DNA of 64,000 nucleotides from Odobenus rosmarus divergens (lineage: Eukaryota; Chordata; Mammalia; Carnivora; Odobenidae). The stretch spans positions 529,489-593,488 of the forward strand of contig NW_004450286.1 of the NCBI RefSeq assembly GCF_000321225.1, in the 5' to 3' direction. Positions 43,055-52,750 of this stretch are shown one piece after another. The translations under genes and the position numbers were made by a program. Position 1 is the first letter of the stretch. Each line of letters starts with the position of its first letter. The notes beneath the pieces are model-generated. The model did no database searches and had not been told where the DNA came from. It saw nothing but the letters and a program-made list of their open reading frames with translations.

Positions 43055-43310
43055 GACATGAAGAGCTTGGGCTCAGGACCCTATCGGACCTTGGCTCGAA
43101 ACCTGGCTTCATCACCCATCACTTGTGTGATGGGCAAGTGGGCTCACCTCTCTGGGCCTCGGTTGTTTGTCTGTAACCTGGACACCAGTTCCCACCTCGG
43201 GGTTGTCATGGGGTCAAATGAGATCATCAGGATCAAGTGCACGGGGTCTGACTGATGCTCGCTCCATGACTGATAATAATAATAATAATAATAATAGCCA
43301 CACTGAACAA
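43055..43310 (+). mobile_element. MIR SINE, full length, with (ATA)n tail
   Basis: GAGCTTGGGCTCAGGACCC, CGAAACCTGGCTTCATCACC, GGGCCTCGGTTGTTTGTCTG and GGGTCAAATGAGATCATCAGG run in MIR order. The 3' end has grown into a microsatellite of eight to nine ATA units (43271-43297). Confidence 0.8.
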
Positions 43311-43414
43311 TAATAAGAACAGAGTCCCAGTGATCAGTTAGTGGCAATGTAAGCGGGGTCATGTTGCATGGATTTACGATCAGAACAGGAATTAAATTTA
43401 AGTATTCATCATTT

Positions 43415-44559
43415 ACGTATCTTTAAAAACATAGACTTTACTTTTTAGAGCAGTTTTAACTTCACGGCAAAATTGAATGAAAGTACAGACATTTCCCATA
43501 CATCCCTTGCTCACCCCCAGCCTCCCCCACTATCAAAATCCCACACCAGAGTGGTACATTGTTACAATCAATGAGGCCAAAGGGCATGGTTTACACTAGG
43601 ATTTGCTCTTGGTGTTGTATATCCTACGGGTTTTGACAAATGTATAATGACGTGTATGCACTATTACAGTGTCCGACAGAATTATTTTCACTGCCCTCTG
43701 TGCTCTATTTATCCCTCCCTTCCTGCCCCACCCTTTCCCCCAATTCCTGGCAACAACCACTGATCCTTTTACTATCTCCACAGTTTGCTTTTTCTAGAAT
43801 GCCATACAGTTAGGATCATACAGTGTGTAGTTTTTTCAGACTGGCTTCTTTCACTTAGTCATATGCCTGCCGGTTTCCTCCACATCTCTTCATGGCTTGT
43901 AGCGCATTTCTCTTTAACGCTGAATAACATCCCCTTGTCTGGATGAACCCCAGTTTATCTATCCATGTATCTACTGAAGGACATCTTGGTTGCTTTCAGT
44001 TTTTGGCAATGATGAATGAAGCTGCTAGAAACATCCGTGTGCAGGTTTTTGTGTAGACAACACGTTTTCAGCTCCTTTGGGTAAACACCAAGGAGCACAA
44101 TTGCTGGATTATATGGTGAGAGTGTGCTCAATTTTGTAAGAAACCACCAAAGCGTCCTCCCAAGAGGCTGTGCTGTTCTGCATGCCCACCAGCAGTGAAT
44201 GAGAGTTCCTGTTGCTCCACACCCTCACCAGGTGTTGTCAGTGTTTCGCATTTGGGCTGTTCTAATAGGTGTCTAGTGGTATCTCGTTTTAATTTGCAAT
44301 TCTGTAAAGACATAGGATGCTGAACGTCTTTTCAAACGTTTATTTGCCATCTATATTTCTCATCTGGTGAGGTGTCTGTTCAGGTCTTTTGCCCCTTTTC
44401 AAATCAGGTTGTTTTCTCCTTGTTGAGTTCTAAAAATTATTTTGAGTATTTTGGATAATGACCCTTGATCCGATGTGTCTTTTGCAAATATATTTCCCTG
44501 GTCTGTGGCTTGTCTTCTCATTCCCTTGACAGTGCCTTTCCCAGAGCTGAAGCTTTTAT
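43415..44559 (-). mobile_element. L1M 3' UTR and ORF2 3' end, antisense (left of SINE)
   Basis: A long ordered antisense L1: AGAGCAGTTTTAACTTCACGG, CACACCAGAGTGGTACATTG, GGTGTTGTATATCCTACGGG, AACATCCGTGTGCAGG, GTCAGTGTTTCGCATTTGG, AAATATATTTCCCTGGTCTGTGG and GGCTTGTCTTCTCATTCCC. It is interrupted by the SINE at 44560-44751 and is noncoding. Confidence 0.8.
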
Positions 44560-44751
44560 TTATTTATTTATTTTTTAAAAGATTTTATTTATTTATTTGA
44601 GAGAAAGAGAGCACATGAGGGGGGGAGGGTCAGAGGGAGAAGCAGACTCCCTGCCGAGCAGGGAGCCCGATGCGGGACTCGATCCCGGGACTCCAGGATC
44701 ATGACCTGAGCCGAAGGCAGTTGCTTACCCAACTGAGCCACGCAGGCGCCC
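44560..44751 (-). mobile_element. CAN-SINE, minus strand, perfect target-site duplication
   Basis: The left tail is ATTTATTTATTTATTTTTTAAAAG, followed by GAGAGAAAGAGAGCACATG, CTGCCGAGCAGGGAGCCCG, GGACTCGATCCCGGGAC and GATCATGACCTGAGCCG, with the head at the right (TGAGCCACGCAGGCGCC). AGAGCTGAAGCTTTTA is duplicated exactly at 44544-44559 and 44752-44767. It is close to consensus and so relatively young. Confidence 0.95.
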
Positions 44752-44767
44752 AGAGCTGAAGCTTTTA

Positions 44768-45064
44768 ATTTCAATGAAGTCCAGCTTATCAATTATTCTT
44801 TTCGTGGATGGTGCCTTTGGTGTGGGATCTCAAAAGTCATCGCCACATCCAAGGTCATCTAGCTTTTTCTCCTTTGTTCTCGTCTAGGAGTCTTAAAATT
44901 TTGCATTTTACAGTTAGCTCTGTGATCTATGTGGTGATAATTTGTGTGAAGGCTGTAAGGGCTGTGTCGGAATCCCTCTTCACATGTGGGTGTCTGGGGT
45001 TCCAACGCCATTTGTTGCAAAGAACATCTTTGCTGTAGTCACTTGTATTTTCATCTTGGGTTTT
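44768..45064 (-). mobile_element. L1M ORF2 end, antisense (right of SINE)
   Basis: AATGAAGTCCAGCTTATCAATT, GATGGTGCCTTTGGTGTGG, AAAGTCATCGCCACATCC, AAGGTCATCTAGC and CACATGTGGGTGTCTGGGG continue the antisense L1 beyond the SINE. Confidence 0.78.
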
Positions 45065-46070
45065 TCACAGGGCATCCCTGCACAGAGTCCCCCAGGCTCC
45101 CCAAACACACCCCTTATCCATGGCACTGTTCCAGGAGGGAAGAGCCCTTGGAGAGAGACCCTGGGCCTGACGGCAGGAGCCCTGGTGGGCAGGGGCTTCA
45201 GCCAGGCTTTTGCTCAAGGGCAAGGAAGAAGGTCGCATGCGGGGCCAGGCGCCTGGGGTTGGGAGTCGGTGGTTCTCAGTGCAGGGTGACGGAGGGGTGA
45301 CTAGTCTCCAGGATAGAAGGAGCAGACCTGACCACGGGGGACTTGCGGTAGGGACTTGGCAGCCTTGGGCCTCTGTGGAGAGTAGGAGCAGAGCCCAGGG
45401 CTGGGCAACCCCACAATCAGGTCTGTGAACACGTTCACACACAGTCACCTTCCCCAGGAACCTGGATGGCTGCTTAGCAGGCCACACCAGGCCCGACCCA
45501 TCAAACTCTCCCATTACCACCTGCCCTCGAGTGGTTTAATTTGGGGCATCCCGCTCCTCTGTGGGCTGGAGGAGGTGAGGACTTCTGCTCTGTGCAGGTG
45601 TCAGGAGGTTGGTAGAGAGGCGAGGCCCGGGGACACAGGGCCGCCTCCCCCTGTCCTCAGCCAGCACCCACCCCACCCCACCCCAGGGGGAAATGGGCAG
45701 CGTAAGACCTGATCCTCTCTCCGGGCAAAGTCCTGGTCCTCTGAGAAGGAGGTGGGGACTCCAACCCTGACCCCAGCCCTCCTTATCCAGGCCCCACGGC
45801 CTGGGGGCTGTATGCGAGTTGCAGCTAGACAGTGGGGCTCCTGGAGACCCAGGCCCCCCACCTCCCTCTCAGGCCCTGTCTGCTGTGCAGAAGAACAGGG
45901 CTGCTCCGGGCAGGTTCACCCCCATGAGCCAGGTGCTCTGTTGGCCCCTTCTCAGCCACGGTGTCTCACTACATCCTAAGACAAGCCCACTGAGCTGGCA
46001 TCACGACCCTCATTCCATACATAGGAAGCCCAGGAAGGCGTCCACGCAGGTGGTCAGAGCCACTTACCAG
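45065..46070. other. Unique GC-rich sequence
   Basis: No gene is recognised. A C-rich run (CACCCCACCCCACCCC) is at 45667-45685. A minus-strand MIR trace is possible at 45960-46035. Confidence 0.3.
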
Positions 46071-46074
46071 TTTG

Positions 46075-46240
46075 TGAGCCTCAGTTTCCTCACCTGTACA
46101 ATGAGACTCCTCACTCCTCCTGCACTGGGCTGTCGCGAGGAGCATGTGGGCAGCAGATGGGAAGCATGCAGTTGGGCTCAGAATAAATGGTGGCTTGAAT
46201 TACTCTTACTGTAAGTGGCAGCGCTGGGGTCTGAACCAGG
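46075..46240 (+). mobile_element. MIR SINE fragment, plus strand
   Basis: GAGCCTCAGTTTCCTCACCTG, TACAATGAGACTCCTC, CTGTCGCGAGGAGC and CAGAATAAATGGTGGC follow MIR order. Confidence 0.7.
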
Positions 46241-46705
46241 GAAGAGCTCTGAAGCGCATGCTCTTCCTTCTACTCACACGCCTGGCCCCCAGTAGACTGC
46301 TAGAGCAGCTCCTTCACACGGGCTCCCGGGAGGAGCGTGGGTGCCTTTCAGGAGAGGGCCCGCTCCTGCGGCTCCAGTCTCTCGTCGGTCACGTTTCTCT
46401 GCGTCGTCTTCCCGCTTGGGCAAGGGCCAAGCCTAGAGATGACCGGCGACCCGGCCAAGGTCACACGGCAGGCTCCTGGGGCCCAGCAGGGCACTCCCCA
46501 CAGGAGCCACCTTCCTGATGAGCAGGGGCCTCCCGTCGGCTGCCTGTGCCCACTGACCACGCCGTGCGCGTGTCCATCAGGTTTGGACACAGTGTCCCCA
46601 GGGTACGAAATTCATTTTCTTTATGTCGGATGGAGGATTGACTGCCTGGCTGAAATCCAGCAAATCCCAGCCATTGCAAACACAAGCACAGTCATGGCCC
46701 TGGTA
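46241..46705. other. Unique sequence
   Basis: Nothing recognised apart from a MIR-like trace near 46380-46470. Confidence 0.3.
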
Positions 46706-46707
46706 TC

Positions 46708-46950
46708 TGTGTGGGGGGCACACACACTCACACTCACACTCACTCCCACAGCCCACCCTCACACACATGCTCATGCTAGCTCTCAGCTCTCACACACACA
46801 TTAACTCACACTCACTTGCCGTTTTTCACATTTGCACACAATCACACCGCCCTGTACACACATACTTACATTAGCTCTCATACACTCCATTTCATGCTTA
46901 TGAGCGCTCCTACACACAAACTCACCTACTCACATGCTCTCACACACTCG
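46708..46950. repeat. CACACT/CA-rich imperfect tandem repeat
   Basis: CACACACACTCACACTCACACTC grades into interrupted CTCACA/CACACA units through about 46950, including CTCTCACACACACATTAACTC. It is an imperfect low-complexity array. Confidence 0.9.
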
Positions 46951-46984
46951 CGTGGCTCCTGCCCTCCCAGTTCTGCAATATCGG

Positions 46985-47245
46985 TGATGTTCTCTCACAC
47001 CTGGGAACATCCGAGCAGAAGCTACTTCCTGCTCCCCTCCCCAGACCTCATCATTTGTCTGAGTCCCTCCAAGCTCGGCTCCAGACTTGCCTCCCCCAGG
47101 AAGGCTCCCCAGTTTTCCCCAGCCTGCTGGGGCCTCCCCTTCCTCTCTGGGCCTCCATAAAGTTAATTGCAGCCTATTTCTCTGCTCTTGTCCAGCAGCC
47201 AATGTTCGCTGAGCACCCACTGTGTGCCAGGTGTGGTGGGTCCCA
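46985..47245 (+). mobile_element. L2 LINE fragment, uncertain
   Basis: CTCCCCAGTTTTCCCCAGCC, then CAGCCAATGTTCGCTGAGCACCC and TGTGTGCCAGGTGTGG suggest an L2 body followed by an abutting reversed repeat 3' end (the latter in minus sense). Confidence 0.35.
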
Positions 47246-47439
47246 TGGCTTCCTCCACTGGATGGAGAGAACCTTTGGAGGGCAGAGCAGGTGCCACACC
47301 ATCTGTACCCCAGCACGTCGGAGGGGCCCCGGGAACATGATACCTACTCAGAGTTCCCGCGTCGAATAGATGAAGGCACGGCTTCCCCAGGTTCCCTGAT
47401 GGCCAGTGCCCTTCTGGTGACCAAGCATGTCCCAAACCT

Positions 47440-48112
47440 GGCTTTAGCTCCGGCAGTTCCGTCCTCCTGGAGCACCCTTCCCCTCCACGCCCAACTCCTC
47501 CTGCATGTATGTGCAGACCCATCCCAAGCACCATCTCCCCTGGGAGTGCTTGCATGCTTCACCTCCCAGAAGCAACTAGGCTGGCCCTTGCCTGGCTTCC
47601 CCGCGGGGCCATTGACACCTGGAGAGCCGGGCTGGGAGCCGGGTAGCTCTGTGTCCACAGAGCCTCACACAGAGCGGCTCCGGCCAGGGTTTGAGGTGAG
47701 CACTCCAAGACAGACTCCCTCAGTGGAAAAGCCTTTTTCTCCAGAGTGACGAGAGCTGGTGACAGATAGCCCCCAGCCCCCCTTTAGCCAAAGCCCTGTC
47801 TTTGCAGATGTGGCAGTTTGCAGACTGGACAGAGTCTTTTGCCTCTGGGTTGAGACCCATGCCCCACCTTCCTCCTTCATGTTCACGCTAAGTGTCACTT
47901 TCTCCAGGAGGCCTCCTGTTATCTGGCATCTATTTAGGTGTTACACCCTGAGTCCCCCGGTCCCTAACCTTGCTCCAGCCTGCTCTGTGGCAATTTCTTG
48001 CACTGCATCAGTCACCCCAGCCTGTGCCTTCACTTGTCCTCACACCTGCCGCATGTCCAGGGCCCAGCATGGTGCTTAGGACACAGCAGGCTTTCAATAA
48101 AGGCTGCGGGAA
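47440..48112 (+). mobile_element. L2 LINE, fragmented
   Basis: CTGGAGCACCCTTCCCCTCC and, at 47870-48110, AAGTGTCACTTTCTCCAGG, AGGCCTCCTGTTATCTGG, AGGGCCCAGCATGGTGC and AGGCTTTCAATAAAGGCTGC follow the L2 3' half. A non-L2 segment (about 47580-47840) interrupts it. Confidence 0.6.
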
Positions 48113-48729
48113 GGGAGAGAGGAGCAAACCTCTGCTGGCCTGTCCTCCCCTCCAGGGTCTTGTAGATGGTGGAGACTTCTTTGGAACCTTCAGTCCCAGC
48201 TCACTGTGTCCCCAGATGTCCCCTGACTCCAGCACGCTCTCAGCTCCCTGAGCATCCCCATTTGATCCTCTGTGCTATAGGCCAGGTTACCCAGAGGCTC
48301 TTCCCAGGGGTATGAACCACACACACATCCCATGCCTGGGAGACCCTTGACCTGGGGAGAGTTGGCGACGGCTAATCCCCTCATTCCTGGGCTCCTGCCC
48401 CTCAGAGGTGATGCTCCATCTGCCTCCTTTGATAACTTGGCCTCTTGGGGGGACTGTCAGGGCCTCCTCTCTAAGCAGTGCCCCGGGGAAATGAAGGCAG
48501 AGCAGGCCTCTTTGCCCCTAGGAGCCAGGAGGGGGCTGGACGAGACAGCTGCCCCGCTTCCTGGGGTTGCGGAGCTGCCAAAGGGGATGATGGGAGCAGG
48601 GGTGGCAAGGGGTCACTGCGTCTTGATGGCGTAGTGGGGGCACACGGGCTGGCCCAGGGTCGAGGTCCCGGCTCTGAGTCTCCTTCACCATGTGACCTTA
48701 ACTGAGTCAGGTGACTCTGGGCATCTCCT
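48113..48729. other. Unique sequence
   Basis: No gene recognised; a MIR-like trace (ACCATGTGACCTTAACTGAG) is at 48688-48710. Confidence 0.3.
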
Positions 48730-49095
48730 TGGCCTGTAGTTCAAGGGCCTCCACCCTTTGGCCGGAAATAGTCTTCCCACAACGCTTATTATTTCCTTGG
48801 CAATTCCAGACACCCAAACTCCCACCCACGCCCTGTAATTTCCTGCCTCCAGGACTTTGCCCAGTGTCGTTGCCTCTGCTGAAGTGTCTCTTTCCCTCCC
48901 AATTCAAATGGTGGAAACGCTCCTCATTTTTGAGCCCCAGGGAAAATGCCACCTCCTCTAGGGAGCCTCCTCTGATTGCCCATTGTCTCCTCCTCCACTA
49001 AGTTCTCAGAAGCTCCCCTCTGGCTCATGTAGGGTCCTGCCCAGACTTTCTCTGGCCTTCCAAAGAGGCATGCATGGTGATAAGATTGTAACTGG
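48730..49095 (+). mobile_element. L2 LINE fragment
   Basis: AAATGCCACCTCCTCTAGGGAGCC, CCTCTGATTGCCC and GACTTTGCCCAGTGTCG, CTCTGCTGAAGTGTC match the L2 stretch encoding the NATSS-like 3' UTR phrase TGTCACCTCCTCAGAGAGGCC. Confidence 0.6.
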
Positions 49096-49289
49096 AACAC
49101 CTCGAGGGGGTGCCTGTCCCATGGTAGCCCGTGTAAAGAGCATGCCTTGGAGTTGTGCAGTGCCCAGCCTGAGCAACTATACACCGCAGTCCTGCCTATG
49201 TCCCGCCTCTAAGGATGGCTCTGAGGGTCCCATGGGATTATGCCTCCTGGCTCAGTAGGACAGATGTTGGTGCCCCTTTTCTTCTGCTC

Positions 49290-49685
49290 ATCCTGCTTTC
49301 CTTCCCCCTCTACTCATTCTCCCTGGGCTCTCACCCAGGACGGCTTAAATGCCATCTCTAAACTGATGGCTGACACCCAAGTTGGTATCTGTGGCACCAA
49401 CCTCTGCCCCGAGCTGCAGACTCACATGTGCACCCACCTCCTGGGAAGGAATCCCATTTGGAGGTCTCACAGGTGCTGCAAATTTAATTCAGCCAAGCCA
49501 ACCTCTGAGTCCTTCCACACCCCTGTTCTTCCCCCAGTCTTCTTGATTTCCGGAAACCCTCAGCCCTCCAGCAGAAGTCCTCAGAGCCGTCCTCGACCCC
49601 TCCCTTCCCTGCCTCGCTGCAGCCAATGCGTTAGCTTGACCTGTGGCCGGCTGCAAGGTGCGGCCTGCATCGGGCTCTAGATGTC
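49290..49685 (+). mobile_element. L2 LINE fragment, second copy
   Basis: ACACCCAAGTTGGTATCTG, CCCCGAGCTGCAGACTCACATG, CCCATTTGGAGGTCTCACAGG and TCCTCGACCCCTCCCTTCCC match an earlier part of L2 than the copy at 48730-49095, so the order is reversed and these are two insertions. Confidence 0.65.
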
Positions 49686-49779
49686 TGTGGTCCCTGCCAT
49701 CATGCGCTCCAGGCCGCCCCCATCTCTCCCGACACACCCACTTGGAGGCCCTCGGGAGCAGAGCGACAAGGAGGGGGGT

Positions 49780-49935
49780 GCAGGCTGTTTATTGGGAGGT
49801 GATCTCAGGAGGCGCATGTGAGCAGAGGAGAGACAGGGAAGGGAAAAGGCACTCCAGGAGGGGTCTTCCTGAGTTACTGAAACCGCTGGGGGCCAGACTG
49901 CTTCCCCGCAAAGGGCAGCAGCCTGGGGCCTTTGT
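49780..49935. repeat. Unnamed interspersed repeat, copy 1
   Basis: CTGTTTATTGGGAGGTGATC and TCAGGAGGC, then ACAGGGAAGGGAAAAGGCA, TTCCTGAGT and GCTGGGGGC align in order with 56232-56370 (CGTTTATTTGCGAGATGATC, GGATAGGAAAGGCAATG, TTCCCGAGT, GCTGGGAGC). I cannot name the family. Confidence 0.5.
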
Positions 49936-50199
49936 TTACCGACTTTCATCCCCCTTGCCGCACTGAACTCCCTGTCCCCCTCCTCCCAGGCTGTCCCTTG
50001 CAGGCTGAGTGAGCTCTTCCCAGAGGAAAAGCAGAGAGTACCGGCGTTTGGAGGGGCTTGTCCTCAGCTCCTCAGTGGCGGCTGGAATCACCAGTGGGCT
50101 GTGGGAAGTGGCATGGGGCACCGGAAGAGGCAGTCACAGCTCCCATAGCAATCTCCCTACCCGCCCATCCACACAGGACCACCAAGGTGCTCTTGTACA

Positions 50200-50770
50200 A
50201 ATATAAACTGATTCTGTCACTTTATTGCCCATGATTTTTCAAAGGTCCCCACTGGCCTTAGAACAAAGCCTTTGCCATGACTGACCAGGCCACACACACA
50301 CACACACACACACACACCCGGCCTCCCTGCCTCCCCCCCTGCCTCCCAGCCCTCATCCTCCACTTACTCACTAAGCTCTAGGCACACTGGCCTTTGGGGG
50401 CCTCAGACCCCCAGGTTCACTCTAGCCTTAGGGCCTTTGCAGTTCCTGGCCCTGCCTGGATTCCTCGCCCCACCCTGCGCCCCAGCCTTCACATGGTTGG
50501 CTCTTTGGCACTCAAGCCCACACTTACATGTCACCTCCTCAGAGAGATCTTCCCTGGCCACTGAATCCATAGTAGTCCTCTATCATGTCATTCCTTTTCC
50601 TCAGAGCACTCCAATCTAACCCACTAACTTACTTGTTTGCCTGTTTCTTGCCTTTCTCCCCCTCTAGCAGCTGGTCAGTCATGGTCATGTATGTGTCTCC
50701 AGGGGCCAGCCCAGTGCCCAGCGTGCAGTAGATGCTCAGTAAACGCCTGCCGAACGAATACATTGAATGG
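50200..50770 (+). mobile_element. L2 LINE 3' end, long copy
   Basis: AGCCTTTGCCATGACTGACC, AGCCTTAGGGCCTTTGCAG, GGCCCTGCCTGGATTCC, ACATGTCACCTCCTCAGAGAG, ATCTTCCCTGGCC and finally CCCAGCGTGCAGTAGATGC, TCAGTAAACGCCTGCCG are L2 from mid-3' UTR to its end. A (CA)n microsatellite (50290-50319) has arisen inside it. Confidence 0.85.
50290..50319. repeat. (CA)n microsatellite
   Basis: About 15 CA units lie within the L2 copy. Confidence 0.95.
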
Positions 50771-51290
50771 GTCAGGTTCTCCCAGAAGCAAGCGGAGCCT
50801 GAGTCAGGGATTCTTGGGCACCTGCTAGATTAGGAGATGCTCTCAGGTGAGCCCCATGACAGAGAGGCAGATAGGGCGGGAAGAAAGTCTAGGCAAGGTG
50901 CAAGGGCAACTGAGGTCTAGCCTCAGCCTTACCCCATCAGGTGAGGGGTATGTCTTTGGGACCACCAGGTGCCGCCTTTGGGCAAGGGTGATTCTTTTGT
51001 GTCCTAATGCAGTCATCCGCTGAGGGTGACCCAGGTGAAGAAGTGGGATGAGGTGGGGGGCATTAGCAGCCAACGCTCCCAGCAGCTGGGAGAGCGGGGC
51101 AGGGGGCGGGGAGGGCCATAACAGGATTTGTGGCAGGAAAGGACTGCCCCCTTGCAGCTCAGAGACCGTCCCCCCCCCGGGGGGCTGAAGGGGTTCAGTA
51201 GACTGGATATCTCAGGACCGGAAATCAGGCTTCTGACGATCCAACCCTGCCTACAAATGCCTCCTCATATCTGCTCTGATCCTGCCTGCT
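50771..51290. other. Unique sequence
   Basis: No gene recognised. A C10-G6 junction (CCCCCCCCCGGGGGG, about 51171-51185) is a short perfect palindromic homopolymer pair. Confidence 0.35.
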
Positions 51291-51760
51291 GCCTCCTGAG
51301 CCCATTTTCTCTTTGTGTTTTCTCCCCAGCTCTGAGAACAGTGGGGGAGCCTTTTCCCCAAACGAGCCTCCGAGTCCCCTCCCCATCTGCGGGTCTCTGA
51401 AGCTGTGCGATCACAACTGTGGATGGCCATCCCATCAAACCTTCCCCGGCCACAGGAGCTTCTCCCTGGAGCACTGGTTCAATTCCGCTTATTTCTTGAA
51501 AAATGAAGGCCTGGGAGACAGCGTGCCCACAGCCAAAACGTCTGAGGCAGCCACGGGGACGATGCACCGTGCCTTCTTCCCTTCCTCTTCTGGATGCCTG
51601 TCGGTGACTGAGAGCACAGGGCGGGCGGAACTTGGCCTTGACAAACAGCCCAGCCCACTGACCCTGCACTTCCCCTTGCCCAGACAGCCACTGACTGCCA
51701 GGGCACTTGAGGTTTTCCCTTTTCTCTGTCGGCTCTTTTAACTGAAAAATGTAAAGAAAA
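51291..51760. other. Unique stretch with good splice-acceptor-like sequence and open frames on both strands
   Basis: A polypyrimidine run, TTTTCTCTTTGTGTTTTCTC, leads to CCCCAG (AG at about 51329-51330), followed by an open plus-strand frame to 51741. The minus strand is also open over 51265-51906 (213 codons). No repeat covers it and no protein family is recognised. It could be an exon of a noncoding or unrecognised gene, but double-stranded openness argues for chance. Confidence 0.15.
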
Positions 51761-51830
51761 CGCCTATTGATTCCAAGTAACTGATAAGCTACTCGCTCCT
51801 GGGCCTTTTTAATCAGGAGCCTGAGCCTGG
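51700..51830. promoter_or_regulatory. Candidate noncoding element, weak
   Basis: CTCTTTTAACTGAAAAATG, CCTATTGATTCCAAG, AACTGATAAGC and GCCTTTTTAATCAGG form an AT-rich patch in GC-rich DNA. Confidence 0.25.
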
Positions 51831-52014
51831 CATGAAGCCCAAGGGAGGAGAAAGAAGGGGCAGGAGGAGAGAAGCACGGTTCCGATTCTGGGGGGCTCCC
51901 CACCACTCCCTACAAACTCGCACCCGAGCCTCCAGGACTGGGGATAGAAAGAACAATTTAGGAAACTTCCTCCTTCTAGGGTTTGATGATCCTAATTCTT
52001 GAAGCATATAATTA

Positions 52015-52325
52015 TCCCTAACATTTACACAAGGCTTTGCGTTTACAAAGCAATTTACATTTGTAAAGCCCTTCTTCATTTATTGTCCGCTTTGATCAAG
52101 CTGTTTACTGCAGGGGACAACTGGTCCAGGAGTCCTCCCTCCACTTACTAAGCTGTGCATCGGGGTGACAGAGGCCCCACTCCCAACAGTCCTGGGAAGT
52201 AGTCTGGGCAGAGATCATTGTCCCATTTTATAGATGAGGACATTGATGGTCAGAGATAGGGTAACTCACCCAAAGTCACACAGCAAGCGGGCAGAGGGAG
52301 ACCTCTGAGTCCTGCCAAGTACTTT
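52015..52325 (-). mobile_element. MIR-related SINE, minus strand
   Basis: CACAAGGCTTTGCGTTTACAAAGC starts it; the reversed MIR core follows at 52190-52300 (GTCCCATTTTATAGATGAGG, GGTAACTCACCCAAAGTCAC, ACAGCAAGCGGGCAGAG). Confidence 0.65.
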
Positions 52326-52684
52326 GCTTCTTAGAAATGAGGTTTGGGGGTCACTTGGTTGTTCAGATGCGAGGCTGAGGCTCACCCGTCAGGGTCCTGC
52401 TGAATGTGGATCGCCGTCAGACTTGAAGAAGAATTTCCTGAGAAGAAGAGTGATGGATCATTGTAATGTGCTAACCAAAAGATTTCCCCCTCCGCAGAGA
52501 ATGCTCCTCTCGGGCTAGGCCCGACCTTAGAGAGAGGGACCGGATGATCTCTCTAAGCCCCTTCCAGCACAAGAAGCCTATGACTCCCAGAGTGCTGGGG
52601 GATGGGGGAATGAGTGCCCGTCAGCCTGGGGGCAGACCCCTCGGCCTGCTTGTTTTCCTTTTGGCACACACCAAGACATGAGGC
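52326..52684. other. Unique sequence
   Basis: Nothing recognised. Confidence 0.25.
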
Positions 52685-52750
52685 ATAGAAGGTGCGGGGA
52701 GAATTTATTGCATTATCAATATTTAATATCTCCAGGGTGGTGACATCAGC
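52685..52750. promoter_or_regulatory. Candidate noncoding element, weak
   Basis: GAATTTATTGCATTATCAATATTTAA holds an ATCAATA word (Onecut-like) and ATTA cores in a short AT-rich patch. Confidence 0.2.

Noticed and set aside
46708..46950. CRISPR-like array
   Set aside because: The repeats are imperfect CA/CTCACA low-complexity DNA with no constant repeat and unique spacers, and the DNA is mammalian.
47222..47749. 175-codon plus-strand frame
   Set aside because: It overlaps an L2 relic and a reversed repeat end, so it is repeat-derived.
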